Assembly (NCBI GenBank): GCA_900769975.1
Contig: CAAGIR010000184.1
Coordinates: 1 to 24,840 of the forward strand
Direction: 5' to 3'
Length of the DNA: 24,840 nt
Source of the DNA: Spirochaetia bacterium
GTDB taxonomy: Bacteria > Spirochaetota > Spirochaetia > Treponematales > Treponemataceae
Shown: in pieces, positions 1 through 7,886 of the stretch
Layout of the letters: each line of letters starts with the position of its first letter
How positions within the stretch are numbered: position 1 is the stretch's first letter
Translations under genes and position numbers: made by a program
The notes under the pieces: model-generated
The model's database searches: none
Told to the model about the DNA's origin: nothing
What the model saw: the letters and a program-made list of their open reading frames with translations, nothing else

Positions 1-30
1 AAAGTTTCAACTTTCGAGGATTGCAATTGC

Positions 31-120
31 GTTCGCGGCTTCGCGAACATTTTAATACCAGAGTTTCGCCAGAAACTCTAAGTTAAATCAAATGGCGCAA
101 TTTTAGACATTTGATTTAAC
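31..120. repeat. Cluster of three perfect hairpins
   Basis: Three perfect inverted repeats follow each other. Arms 31-37 and 42-48 (GTTCGCG/CGCGAAC) have a 4-base loop. Arms 60-67 and 72-79 (AGAGTTTC/GAAACTCT) have a 4-base loop. Arms 82-94 and 108-120 (GTTAAATCAAATG/CATTTGATTTAAC) have a 13-base loop. None is followed by a clear T-run, so simple terminators are unlikely. The first is GC-rich compared with its surroundings, which fits a dispersed palindromic repeat. No gene is seen in 1-262. Confidence 0.6.
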
Positions 121-226
121 GTTTATATATATAGAATATAATATCATTTTTTTTGGATAATGGGAAGATACGTTTTTTTTTGTTTTTTATACAATTTTTT
201 TGAGTAAATGACAGATTTTTTTTTGA

Positions 227-255
227 TTGAATGTTTTGTAAAATATCTTTATACT
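227..255 (+). promoter_or_regulatory. Promoter of the RlmK-like gene, probably leaderless
   Basis: TTGAAT at 227-232 and TATACT at 250-255 are separated by 17 bases. The -10 box ends seven bases before the ATG at 263, which places the likely transcription start at or next to the start codon. No purine-rich Shine-Dalgarno sequence precedes that ATG. Confidence 0.55.
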
Positions 256-262
256 CAAAATT

Positions 263-1444
263 ATGGAAAACAAAACTGAATATCAATCGCAATTATTCGC
301 AAACAGGCTTAAAAAAAAATATAAAGAACTAAGAAAATGGGCAAGAAAAAACAGAATTACATGTTACAGACTTTATAATAAGGATATTCCAGAAATCCCT
401 GTAAGCCTTGATTTATACGAATTTCTTCCAAATCAGATAAATAATACTCTTGAAGTAGCAAAATTTTTAACCGAACAAAACAAAGAAATTTGTGCAAATA
501 ATCTGCAGGTTGAACAGGAAATTAAAGAAAGAACTTTTGCTGTTTTATATCTTTACGAAAGACCTTATCAAAAATCAGATGATGAAGAAGAACAATGGCT
601 TTCTGCCATTGGAAATAAAGCCTGCGAAGTTTTAGGTATCCCCCAGAATCATCTGATAAAAAAAATGCGTAAACATCAAAAAGGAACTAATCAATACGAA
701 AAATCATCTTTATCTGATGATGTTTCTTCCATTCCTTATTTAGAATACGAAAACATTCAGGAACAAGGCCAGATTTTCAAAATTAATTTATCATCATATC
801 TGGATAACGGGTTATTTTTTGACCACCGCCCTCTTCGCACAATTATTCGCGACACATCTTCAAAAAAATCGGTTTTAAACCTTTTTTGTTATACGGGAAG
901 TTTCAGTGTTTACGCCGCACAGGGAAATGCTTCCACAGTTGAATCAGTTGATCTTTCAAACACATATCTTGACTGGGCAAAACAGAACATGCAGTTAAAC
1001 GGTTTTTCAGATAAAAATAAATATATTTTCACACGTTCAGATTGTATAAAATTTTTACAGGAAAAAGCCGTTTCCCTAAAAAAAATGATTAATTCTGAAA
1101 ATCAAAAGTCTGAACCTCCTCAAGAGATAAAAAATTCCGTGCAAACTTATGATATCATCATTCTTGATCCACCTACTTTCAGCAACAGTAAAAACACTTA
1201 CAATGTTCTCGATATAAATAAAGACTGGCCTCAACTTGTAAAGGATTCATTAAACATACTTAATAAAAACGGAATTTTGTATTTCAGCACAAATTCAGAA
1301 CGATTAAAATTTAATTTGGAACAGCTGCCTAAAAATACAGTTTCAGGTTTTTCAATTGAATGTGAAGATATAACTGCATTAACAATTCCAAATGATTACG
1401 CAAACACAAAACCACACCGCTGCTGGAAATTTACCGTAAAATAA
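263..1444 (+). CDS. rlmK: RlmK-type 23S rRNA (guanine-N7) methyltransferase, standalone
   Basis: Class I SAM-dependent methyltransferase of 393 residues that I recognise as the counterpart of the C-terminal (RlmK) half of E. coli RlmKL, which makes m7G2069 in 23S rRNA. The N-terminal part carries the FANRLKKKYKELRKWA stretch (12-27) and CYRLY (34-38) typical of that half, then DNGLFFDHRP (181-190). SAM motif I is NLFCYTGSFS (206-215), an acidic residue at 230 should bind the ribose, and DPPTFSNSK (302-310) is the catalytic-loop signature. Residues 270-295 form a charged insert. The RlmL half (THUMP domain plus m2G methyltransferase) is absent next to it, so this is a single-function enzyme. 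The start is ATG with no Shine-Dalgarno sequence; see the promoter entry. The exact target base is inferred from the family. Confidence 0.85.
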   Translation: MENKTEYQSQLFANRLKKKYKELRKWARKNRITCYRLYNKDIPEIPVSLDLYEFLPNQINNTLEVAKFLTEQNKEICANNLQVEQEIKERTFAVLYLYERPYQKSDDEEEQWLSAIGNKACEVLGIPQNHLIKKMRKHQKGTNQYEKSSLSDDVSSIPYLEYENIQEQGQIFKINLSSYLDNGLFFDHRPLRTIIRDTSSKKSVLNLFCYTGSFSVYAAQGNASTVESVDLSNTYLDWAKQNMQLNGFSDKNKYIFTRSDCIKFLQEKAVSLKKMINSENQKSEPPQEIKNSVQTYDIIILDPPTFSNSKNTYNVLDINKDWPQLVKDSLNILNKNGILYFSTNSERLKFNLEQLPKNTVSGFSIECEDITALTIPNDYANTKPHRCWKFTVK

Positions 1445-1492
1445 TTATATTTTTTTCATTGTGCATTAATTTAAATTTTATCATGCAATAAA

Positions 1493-1522
1493 AAAAGCCA
1501 CTTCTCTTATGAAATGGCTTTT
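1493..1522. terminator. Bidirectional terminator between rlmK and rpmE
   Basis: Stem 1493-1504 / 1511-1522 (AAAAGCCACTTC against GAAATGGCTTTT, one mismatch) has a 6-base loop. On the minus strand the stem runs into seven T, on the plus strand into four. It therefore suits rpmE best but can end both convergent genes. Confidence 0.75.
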
Positions 1523-1552
1523 GCAGATAATTTTCTTTAATCTCAAAAAAAA

Positions 1553-1765
1553 TTATTTATTATCAGATTTAATTCCATAACGTTTGTTGAAACGATCAAT
1601 ACGACCAGCAGTATCAACAAGTTTCTGTTTTCCTGTGAAGAATGGGTGGCATGCAGAACAAATTTCAACATTTATGTTTTGTACTGTTGATCTTGTTTCA
1701 ATTACGTTACCACAAAGACAAGTAATTTTTGTAAGTTGGTAATCTGGGTGAATTCCCTTTTTCAT
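1553..1765 (-). CDS. rpmE: 50S ribosomal protein L31
   Basis: Seventy residues starting MKKGIHPDYQ, the classical start of L31. Four zinc-ligand cysteines are present as CLC (16, 18) and CSAC (36, 39), making this the zinc-binding form and not the zinc-free paralogue. L31 sits on the central protuberance of the large subunit. I chose the ATG at 1765 because AGGAG (1771-1775) lies seven bases upstream; a longer reading from 1822 adds 19 residues that no L31 has. The gene stands alone, convergent with rlmK and divergent from the GH43 gene, and ends at the shared terminator. It has a transcribed leader of unknown length; I saw no convincing promoter. Confidence 0.95.
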   Translation of the reverse strand: MKKGIHPDYQLTKITCLCGNVIETRSTVQNINVEICSACHPFFTGKQKLVDTAGRIDRFNKRYGIKSDNK

Positions 1766-1952
1766 AATAACTCCTGTTTCTTGCCCGATATTAAAGAAAG
1801 CCCGGTAACCACTAGCTTGCATAAAATGCTTCTATCATTCCGTCCCCGTTAACAATCAAATTAACACCACAAGATAAATTTTAATAATAAATATTAACAA
1901 AAAAAAAGAAATTAATCAATATAAATTCAGAAAATCAACCAAAAATCACTAG

Positions 1953-1972
1953 TATAAGAATTTTTTCTTATA
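1953..1972. repeat. Perfect palindrome between rpmE and the GH43 gene
   Basis: Arms TATAAGAA (1953-1960) and TTCTTATA (1965-1972) flank a TTTT loop. It lies 41 bases upstream of the GH43 -35 box, in the divergent spacer with rpmE. This is a plausible operator for a sugar-responsive regulator, but chance in AT-rich DNA cannot be excluded. Confidence 0.35.
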
Positions 1973-2012
1973 AGATGTTTTCCGTAAATTTTCAAAAAAA
2001 TGACAAAACTAT

Positions 2013-2041
2013 TTAACAAAATATTAATTATTTTTTATACT
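2013..2041 (+). promoter_or_regulatory. Promoter of the GH43 gene, probably leaderless
   Basis: TTAACA at 2013-2018 and TATACT at 2036-2041 are 17 bases apart. The -10 box ends seven bases before the ATG at 2049. Only a T-run lies between, with no Shine-Dalgarno sequence. The geometry is identical to the promoter at 227-255. Confidence 0.6.
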
Positions 2042-2048
2042 TTTTTTT

Positions 2049-3545
2049 ATGAAAAGAGAAATAATATTATTAATTGGAGCGACTTTAATTATGACTAATT
2101 GTAAAACAAACGAAAAAGTAACTGTCTGTCCATCAGAAGTTACGGAAATGCAAAAATTGCTGGCAGAAAAATCCATCAAATTACCAAATGAAAACAATCC
2201 TGTTGTTTCATATAAATTTGGAGCAGATCCCGCAGTTTTATCTTACAAAGATACTGTCTATATCTACACAACAAACGATATGGAACAATTCGAGTTTTCT
2301 AAAGGCAAAATTGAAAATACATTTAACAAAATTTCCACACTTAATGTTTTTTCTTCAAAAGATTTAGTAAACTGGACAAATGAAGGAGAAATTGCAGTTG
2401 CTGGCAGAAATAATTCTAAAGGTGCAGCAAAATGGGCAAATAATTCATGGGCACCTGCAGTTGCCTGGAAAAACATTGACGGAAAGGATAAATTTTTCAT
2501 TTATTTTGCTGATAACGGAAGTGGCATTGGTGTTCTTACAGGCGATTCACCGACAGGACCTTTCACTGATCCTTTGGGAAAACAAATCATTTCACGACAA
2601 ACTCCAAACTGTTCAAATGTTAACTGGCTTTTTGATCCTGCCGTACTTGTTGATGATGATGGTAAAGCGTATCTTTATTTTGGAGGCGGTCATGATGAAA
2701 ATAAAGCAGAACATCCACGAACAGCAAGATGCGTTGAATTAATTGATGACATGATAAGCATTAATGGTACTCCAAAAGAAATTGATGCTCCTTTCCTTTT
2801 TGAAGATTCTGGAATTCACAAGTATAAAGACACATATTATTATACATATTGTACAAACTGGGTAGACCGCAGCAAATATTCTACAGACATACCAGCAGCG
2901 GTTATCGGATATATGACTTCAAAAAATCCGCTCGGTCCTTTTGAATATAAAGGATATACATTACCAAATCCAGGTTCAGTTCTAGGCACGTGGGGCAACA
3001 ATCATCACTGGATATTCTCTTTTAAAAATAAATGGTATATTGCCTACCATACTCAAACTCAGGAAAAAATGGTGGGCACAGAAAAAGGCGGATATAGAAA
3101 TATTTATATAAATGATTTTCTTTTTAATGAGGACGGTTCTTTGCCTGTACAAAGAATTTCAAAAGAAGGCGTAAAACAAATCAAAAATTTTGACCCTACA
3201 GAAGAAATTCCCGCTGCAACTTTTGCTTTTTCCAGAAATATTGCCGTAACAAATAACAACACTATTATTGCTGTAAAAGAAAATGCCTACACATGCGTTA
3301 AATCTGTGGAATTTCCAAAAAAATCGCATAAAATCAAGGTGACTTATGTTCCTGTGGATACAAAATCAACTATTAATTTGCAGATTGACAGTTTTGGTGC
3401 TAATGGTTGTGAAATTTCAAAAATTAAACTAGACAAATCTGGCATTTCTGAAGCATCGATTTCTTTACCAGAAACATCTTTAGTTCACGATTTGTATTTT
3501 AAGATTCCAGTTAATTGTGAAATAATCAGCTGGCAGATAATGTAA
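2049..3545 (+). CDS. Glycoside hydrolase family 43 lipoprotein
   Basis: A 498-residue secreted GH43 enzyme, probably an arabinofuranosidase or xylosidase acting on plant arabinoxylan. Residues 1-18 form a short signal ending IMTNC, a relaxed spirochaetal lipobox with Cys18 as the probable lipid site, so the enzyme should be membrane-anchored outside the cytoplasm. The five-bladed propeller (about 50-375) shows the three expected acidic residues: base Asp60 (GADPAV), pKa modulator Asp197 (LFDPAV) and acid Glu252 (LFEDSG). NNHHWIF lies at 317-323. After VKQIKNFDPTEEIPAATFAFS comes a C-terminal beta-sandwich of about 110 residues that resembles the CBM6-like module of arabinoxylan arabinofuranohydrolases. 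The gene is an orphan among minus-strand housekeeping genes, with no transporter or regulator beside it. Substrate is inferred from the family. Confidence 0.88.
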   Translation: MKREIILLIGATLIMTNCKTNEKVTVCPSEVTEMQKLLAEKSIKLPNENNPVVSYKFGADPAVLSYKDTVYIYTTNDMEQFEFSKGKIENTFNKISTLNVFSSKDLVNWTNEGEIAVAGRNNSKGAAKWANNSWAPAVAWKNIDGKDKFFIYFADNGSGIGVLTGDSPTGPFTDPLGKQIISRQTPNCSNVNWLFDPAVLVDDDGKAYLYFGGGHDENKAEHPRTARCVELIDDMISINGTPKEIDAPFLFEDSGIHKYKDTYYYTYCTNWVDRSKYSTDIPAAVIGYMTSKNPLGPFEYKGYTLPNPGSVLGTWGNNHHWIFSFKNKWYIAYHTQTQEKMVGTEKGGYRNIYINDFLFNEDGSLPVQRISKEGVKQIKNFDPTEEIPAATFAFSRNIAVTNNNTIIAVKENAYTCVKSVEFPKKSHKIKVTYVPVDTKSTINLQIDSFGANGCEISKIKLDKSGISEASISLPETSLVHDLYFKIPVNCEIISWQIM

Positions 3546-3548
3546 AAA

Positions 3549-3602
3549 AAAAAGACTGAACAAAGCAGAACAGATTTTTCTACTTTTGTTCAGTCTTTTT
3601 AT
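3549..3602. terminator. Bidirectional terminator between GH43 and rho
   Basis: Stem 3551-3564 / 3585-3598 (AAAGACTGAACAAA against TTTGTTCAGTCTTT) is perfect and is flanked by an A-run on one side and a T-run on the other. It serves both convergent genes. The gene for the termination factor Rho therefore ends at an intrinsic terminator. Confidence 0.9.
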
Positions 3603-3603
3603 T

Positions 3604-5442
3604 TTATCCTTCAATACCGGCAGTTCCTGCATTCATACTTGCCAGGAAAGCTTCGTTTGTTTTACTTTTCTTCATACGATCCAGAATAAGTTCTGTAATT
3701 TCAATATCTTCCATAGGATTTAACACTTTTCTTAAAACCCACATTTTCTGCAATTCTTCTTCTGTCAGCAACAATTCTTCTTTTCTGGTCCCCGATTTTT
3801 TGATATTGATTGCAGGGAATAATCTTCTTTCTGCAAGTTTTCTGTCCAAATCAATTTCACTATTACCAGTTCCCTTAAACTCTTCAAAAATAACCTCATC
3901 CATTCGGCTTCCAGTTTCAATCAAGGCTGTTGAAATAATTGTCAAAGAACCACCCTCTTCAACATTTCTTGCAGCACCGAAAAATCTTTTTGGCTTAAAC
4001 AGTGCATTAGAATCCACACCACCAGACAATACTTTTCCAGAAGTCTGAACAGTCTGGTTATACGCTCTGGCAAGTCGAGTTATTGAATCAAGAAGTATTA
4101 CAACATCACGTTTATGTTCTACAAGTCGTTTAGCCTTTTCCAAAACCATTTCGGCAACCTGAACATGTCTTGTAGCCTGTTCATCAAACGTAGAAGAAAT
4201 AACTTCGCCTTTTATTGCCCTTTCCATTTCAGTTACTTCTTCTGGACGTTCATCAATTAATAAAACAATTAAATATACTTCAGGATTATTTGTCGTAATT
4301 GCATTTGCAATTTTTTGCATCAAAATTGTTTTACCAGCTTTTGGAGGTGCTACAATAAGAAGACGCTGTCCTTTACCAATCGGAGCAAATAAATCAACAA
4401 TACGCGTAGAAACTTCAGTAGAAACAGTTTCAAGCCGTAATTTTTCATTAGGATAAAGCGGTGTCAAGTTTTCAAACGGAACTCTTGTCTGTGCAACTCT
4501 CGGTTCATCAAGATTTACAGTTTCTATTCGCAAAAGTGCAAAAAATCTTTCACCTTCTTTTGGAGAACGTGTTTGTCCGTAAACAGTATCACCAGTTTTA
4601 AGATTAAAAAGTCTGATTTGGCTAGGTGATATATAAATATCGTCTGGACCTGGAAGATAGCTGTTTTGCGGTGAACGTAAAAAACCATATCCATCTGGCA
4701 GAATTTCAAGTGCACCAGAAGCAAAAATTATACCGCCACGTTCTGTATGAGCCTTTAGAATTACAAAAATTAAATCCTGTTTTTTCATAGGTGCCAGATC
4801 ATCAGCATTAAAACCATATTGCATTGCCATTTCACGTAAATCAGGCATAGACATAACTGTTAAATCATTGATAATTAATTTTGGTTTTGAAGCATTATCC
4901 TCAGAAGTTTCTGCATTCAAAATGCTTTCTGCAACTTCACCAGTAGGAACAGGATACGATGTACGTGAACCATATCCTCTTTTTTGTGTTCTTTGATTTC
5001 TATTAAATTTTTGATTTGCGTTTTGTCGTTTTGACGAATTGTGTTCAAAGTTATTTTCATTCTGATTATTATTCTGCTGGTTTTCAGAATCGCCGGTATT
5101 TTTACCAGAATCATCTGATTTTTTTACTATTCTTCGTTTTTTTACTACAACTTTTGCTTCAGAATGTTCACTTTCATTATTTTCTGAACCTTGAGCAACG
5201 GTTTCAGTATTTTCATTTTCTTGTGAATCATTATTATCTATCGTAAACTGATTATCTTCTGAGTTCAGACTGTATTGTTCCCCGTCCGAATTTTCGTTCA
5301 TGCCAGAAAAGTTTGATACAGAATTCTGTTCTTCAGTTTGTTCTTGATTTGAATCAAATTCAAAAGTTGCCTGCTCTACTACAGCATTTTCCTGATTTTC
5401 ACTTGCGTCATTATTTGTACGACGTTTTCGTAATGCAGCCAT
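3604..5442 (-). CDS. rho: Transcription termination factor Rho with long N/Q-rich N-terminus
   Basis: Hexameric RNA-dependent ATPase that releases RNA polymerase from transcripts. At 612 residues it is about 190 longer than E. coli Rho, all of it at the N-terminus: residues 1-165 are acidic and then Asn/Gln-rich, with 19 of 35 residues Asn or Gln in 121-155, ending in a basic patch. The Rho N-terminal helical domain begins near 190 (LTVMSMPDLREMAMQYG), followed by the RNA-binding cold-shock fold (about 238-310, GYGFLRSP at 251-258). Walker A is APPKAGKT (365-372), Walker B VVILLDS (447-453), and the Q/R-loop region is SGGVDSNALFKPKRFFGAARN (473-493). The ATG at 5442 follows GGAGA. An optimal promoter lies about 230 bases upstream; co-transcription from the bactofilin gene is also possible. 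Confidence 0.97.
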   Translation of the reverse strand: MAALRKRRTNNDASENQENAVVEQATFEFDSNQEQTEEQNSVSNFSGMNENSDGEQYSLNSEDNQFTIDNNDSQENENTETVAQGSENNESEHSEAKVVVKKRRIVKKSDDSGKNTGDSENQQNNNQNENNFEHNSSKRQNANQKFNRNQRTQKRGYGSRTSYPVPTGEVAESILNAETSEDNASKPKLIINDLTVMSMPDLREMAMQYGFNADDLAPMKKQDLIFVILKAHTERGGIIFASGALEILPDGYGFLRSPQNSYLPGPDDIYISPSQIRLFNLKTGDTVYGQTRSPKEGERFFALLRIETVNLDEPRVAQTRVPFENLTPLYPNEKLRLETVSTEVSTRIVDLFAPIGKGQRLLIVAPPKAGKTILMQKIANAITTNNPEVYLIVLLIDERPEEVTEMERAIKGEVISSTFDEQATRHVQVAEMVLEKAKRLVEHKRDVVILLDSITRLARAYNQTVQTSGKVLSGGVDSNALFKPKRFFGAARNVEEGGSLTIISTALIETGSRMDEVIFEEFKGTGNSEIDLDRKLAERRLFPAINIKKSGTRKEELLLTEEELQKMWVLRKVLNPMEDIEITELILDRMKKSKTNEAFLASMNAGTAGIEG

Positions 5443-5750
5443 TCAAAAAAATCTCCATATAAATTAATTTTTTTTGCAGAAAATATTTTTTACATCTGTA
5501 CTTTATAAATTAAAACTAATACAATAAATGATTTACAAAATGATTTTCCACATCTTATTAAAATGAAATTAGCAAATTATTTAATATTGTTTGATTAGCC
5601 ATAAAAAAACTTATATATTTGTGATTAATAAAAAAGAAAATAAAAACCGATAAACTCTTGATTATTTTAATTTTAACTTTTTTTAAACAAATTGTCAATA
5701 ATATGTCAACATAATATGGCAACATTACCTTGGCGCTCAATTTTTTTTGA
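5443..5750 (-). other. Long rho leader / intergenic region
   Basis: This 308-base gap holds no convincing protein gene. The minus strand carries the rho promoter (5670-5698), which predicts a leader of about 220 bases. Within the leader a 14-codon frame (5602 to 5558, MANQTILNNLLISF) ends before rho, but it has no Shine-Dalgarno sequence, so it is only a weak leader-peptide candidate. No hairpin terminator follows the bactofilin stop codon. Long rho leaders mediate autoregulation in E. coli; that this one does so is inference. Confidence 0.4.
5670..5698 (-). promoter_or_regulatory. Near-consensus promoter for rho
   Basis: On the minus strand TTGACA (5698-5693), a 17-base spacer and TAAAAT (5675-5670) match the housekeeping sigma-70 consensus at 11 of 12 positions. 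A second TTGACA starts ten bases further upstream. Confidence 0.8.
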
Positions 5751-6179
5751 TTATTTTATTACATCTGAATGAATTATCATTGCCTTTTTATATTCGCTTG
5801 ATGCTACAGAAAATAAATCTACATCTGGTTCTTTTTCAATCATATTTACATCACCAGTAAAATCGACATTATTTGCAATTCTGATTCGGGATGTTTTTAT
5901 ATTACCTTCCACTACACTTCCAGAACATATTTCTACTCTTTCAACGGCATTCATATCACCTTTTAAATTTCCAGAAATTACGATTGAATTTGCATCTATA
6001 GTTTCTACGGTACATACTGCATTTTTGTCTATTGTTAAATCACCAGTTGGTGCCATTATTTTTCCATTAAATTTGCCTGTAATTATCAATCTGTCTTTGA
6101 ATTCCAAAATTCCATCAAATTCTGTTTCTGTACCAAAAGCTGTTATATTTCTTTTTCCTGTGTTATTATTTTCAGACAT
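5751..6179 (-). CDS. Bactofilin
   Basis: A 142-residue polymer-forming cytoskeletal protein of the bactofilin (formerly DUF583) family. Bactofilins build filaments from a right-handed beta-helix and position cell-wall or morphology factors. The beta-helix core covers about residues 10-120 and shows the regular pattern of hydrophobic strands and turn glycines, for example GILEFKDRLIITGKFNGKI and SIVISGNLKGDM. There is no membrane segment. The ATG at 6179 follows AAGGA six bases upstream, and the gene begins three bases after the lnt stop codon, so the two are translationally close and co-transcribed. The tail after residue 120 is variable. A role in maintaining helical cell shape or anchoring periplasmic flagella is plausible but not shown by the sequence. 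Confidence 0.9.
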   Translation of the reverse strand: MSENNNTGKRNITAFGTETEFDGILEFKDRLIITGKFNGKIMAPTGDLTIDKNAVCTVETIDANSIVISGNLKGDMNAVERVEICSGSVVEGNIKTSRIRIANNVDFTGDVNMIEKEPDVDLFSVASSEYKKAMIIHSDVIK

Positions 6180-6182
6180 GAC

Positions 6183-7865
6183 TTATCCTTTTCTTGTTTT
6201 CATAATTATAACGTGTATTGTTTGAATTATCAATAATATCATACAGAATAATACTTCAATTTTTCCTGCATAATCACCATATTTTGTATAAATTGAAACT
6301 TTAAAATTATCTTTAAAAACTGGAATTTTTCCGATTACATAAGATTCACAAAACGACGGTGCTTCTGCAATAATTTTCCCATTTTCATTAATAATACAGG
6401 TTTGTCCGCTTGATGTACTTCTCACAGCAGGAATTTTGTTTTCAACACACCTAAACACAGCCATTGCTTCGTGTTGTTTCTGACAGATTTCGCTTTTTGA
6501 CCAGGCATCGTTACTTAAATTCATAAAACATCTGGCACCGTTTTTTACAAATTTCCTGCAGTCATCACCAAAAGTATCTTCAAAACAAACAGGCGTAGAA
6601 AAAAACAAATTTTTATAAGTAAAAACAGTATATTCATCCCCTTTTTCCCACATATTAACATCTCCGTTTAAAAGCATTTTGTAAAATTTTGGAAATTTAT
6701 GTTTATAAGGGAAATATTCGGTAAACGGAACTAAATGAATTTTTGAATAAATGCCAGGTTCAGGAGGAATTACATTATTTTTTGATTCAAAAACAAAAAC
6801 GCTATTGTATCTTTCTACATTTCCTTCCATTTGATTTTTGACTTCATGTGCATTACCGATAACAAAAACACAGTCATTTTCTTCTATAAACTCCAGCAAA
6901 TATTTAATTATTTTATTTCGCCTTTCATCTTTTTCATTATTATAATGATACATAATTGATGGGACCACAGCAGTTTCCGGCCAAACAATAAAATCAATTT
7001 TATCATAAAATTCCAATGTTTCTTGTGAAAGATTAATTAAAGATTTTATGTTTTTTGTGTATTCGTTAATTCCGTTTTTCCAGGGATTTTCATTATTTTG
7101 AATTGCAGCAACAGTTACATAATCTTTGTATTTTTTTTCAGATTTTACACAACATATTCCAAAAACATACGAAAAAACCATTAAAAAAATCCACACACCA
7201 GCACTATAAAAAAAAGGTTTAAAACTTAAATCTTTATTGCTGTTTTCCGATTTTACAAAATTTTGAATATGAGTTTTTCCATTTTCTTTTTCTTCAAATA
7301 TTATTGATTTTCTTTTTTTGAGATTTGTAAAAAATCCAAAAAGTAATGCAGACGGAAAAATAACTAGCAGATTTAACCCAAACACTCCGACTAACTGACA
7401 AATCTGAATTAAATAAATATTTTTCCATTGCGTATAGGCAGTCACACCATAACTAAAACCGCAAAATCCAGTAGTTTTTAAATATTCATACGCACACAAA
7501 AAAACAAATTGAACGAGCCAGCAGTATTTTGGAAATATCTTTTCTATATACCTTAAACACAAAAACACAAAAGCTAAAATAATAAAATACAATATACAGA
7601 CAATATATAAAGTCAACGGATGAAAATTCTTTAACCAGAAAGCATATAATCCGTAAGAAAAAAGTCCGTACAAACCGCCCCAAATCCATGCTTCTTTTAT
7701 GGTTGAAAAGTGTACCAGAAACAACACAGGCAGATAAATCAAAAAACCGAAAATAAATATTCCGTCTTTAATTACAGGATTAGGATTAGCAATAAAAAAA
7801 GAGAAAACCGCTGCGAATAATAATATCAGCTTATGAATAAAAGATATTTTTCCATTTTGTTTCAT
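6183..7865 (-). CDS. lnt: Apolipoprotein N-acyltransferase
   Basis: Integral membrane enzyme of 560 residues that adds the third acyl chain to the N-terminal cysteine of lipoproteins, the last step after Lgt and Lsp. Several hydrophobic segments fill residues 10-180, another spans about 218-240, and a final one 535-555. Between them lies the nitrilase-like periplasmic domain (about 250-515) with the full catalytic triad: Glu297 in WPETAVVP, Lys375 in SKIHLVPFTEY and Cys427 in PVCFEDTFGD. A cytoplasmic loop (180-217) rich in Lys and Glu is longer than in E. coli. The gene follows hup by 21 bases and shows no clear Shine-Dalgarno sequence. Lipoprotein-rich spirochaete envelopes, including the GH43 lipoprotein nearby, should be among its substrates. 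Confidence 0.95.
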   Translation of the reverse strand: MKQNGKISFIHKLILLFAAVFSFFIANPNPVIKDGIFIFGFLIYLPVLFLVHFSTIKEAWIWGGLYGLFSYGLYAFWLKNFHPLTLYIVCILYFIILAFVFLCLRYIEKIFPKYCWLVQFVFLCAYEYLKTTGFCGFSYGVTAYTQWKNIYLIQICQLVGVFGLNLLVIFPSALLFGFFTNLKKRKSIIFEEKENGKTHIQNFVKSENSNKDLSFKPFFYSAGVWIFLMVFSYVFGICCVKSEKKYKDYVTVAAIQNNENPWKNGINEYTKNIKSLINLSQETLEFYDKIDFIVWPETAVVPSIMYHYNNEKDERRNKIIKYLLEFIEENDCVFVIGNAHEVKNQMEGNVERYNSVFVFESKNNVIPPEPGIYSKIHLVPFTEYFPYKHKFPKFYKMLLNGDVNMWEKGDEYTVFTYKNLFFSTPVCFEDTFGDDCRKFVKNGARCFMNLSNDAWSKSEICQKQHEAMAVFRCVENKIPAVRSTSSGQTCIINENGKIIAEAPSFCESYVIGKIPVFKDNFKVSIYTKYGDYAGKIEVLFCMILLIIQTIHVIIMKTRKG

Positions 7866-7886
7866 TTTATATTTTTGTGATGATTT

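Noticed and set aside
31..120. CRISPR array
   Set aside because: The three hairpins differ in sequence and there are no equal-length repeats or spacers, nor cas genes.
1553..1822. Longer L31 starting at 1822
   Set aside because: The extra 19 residues are foreign to L31 and the AGGAG site sits correctly for the ATG at 1765.
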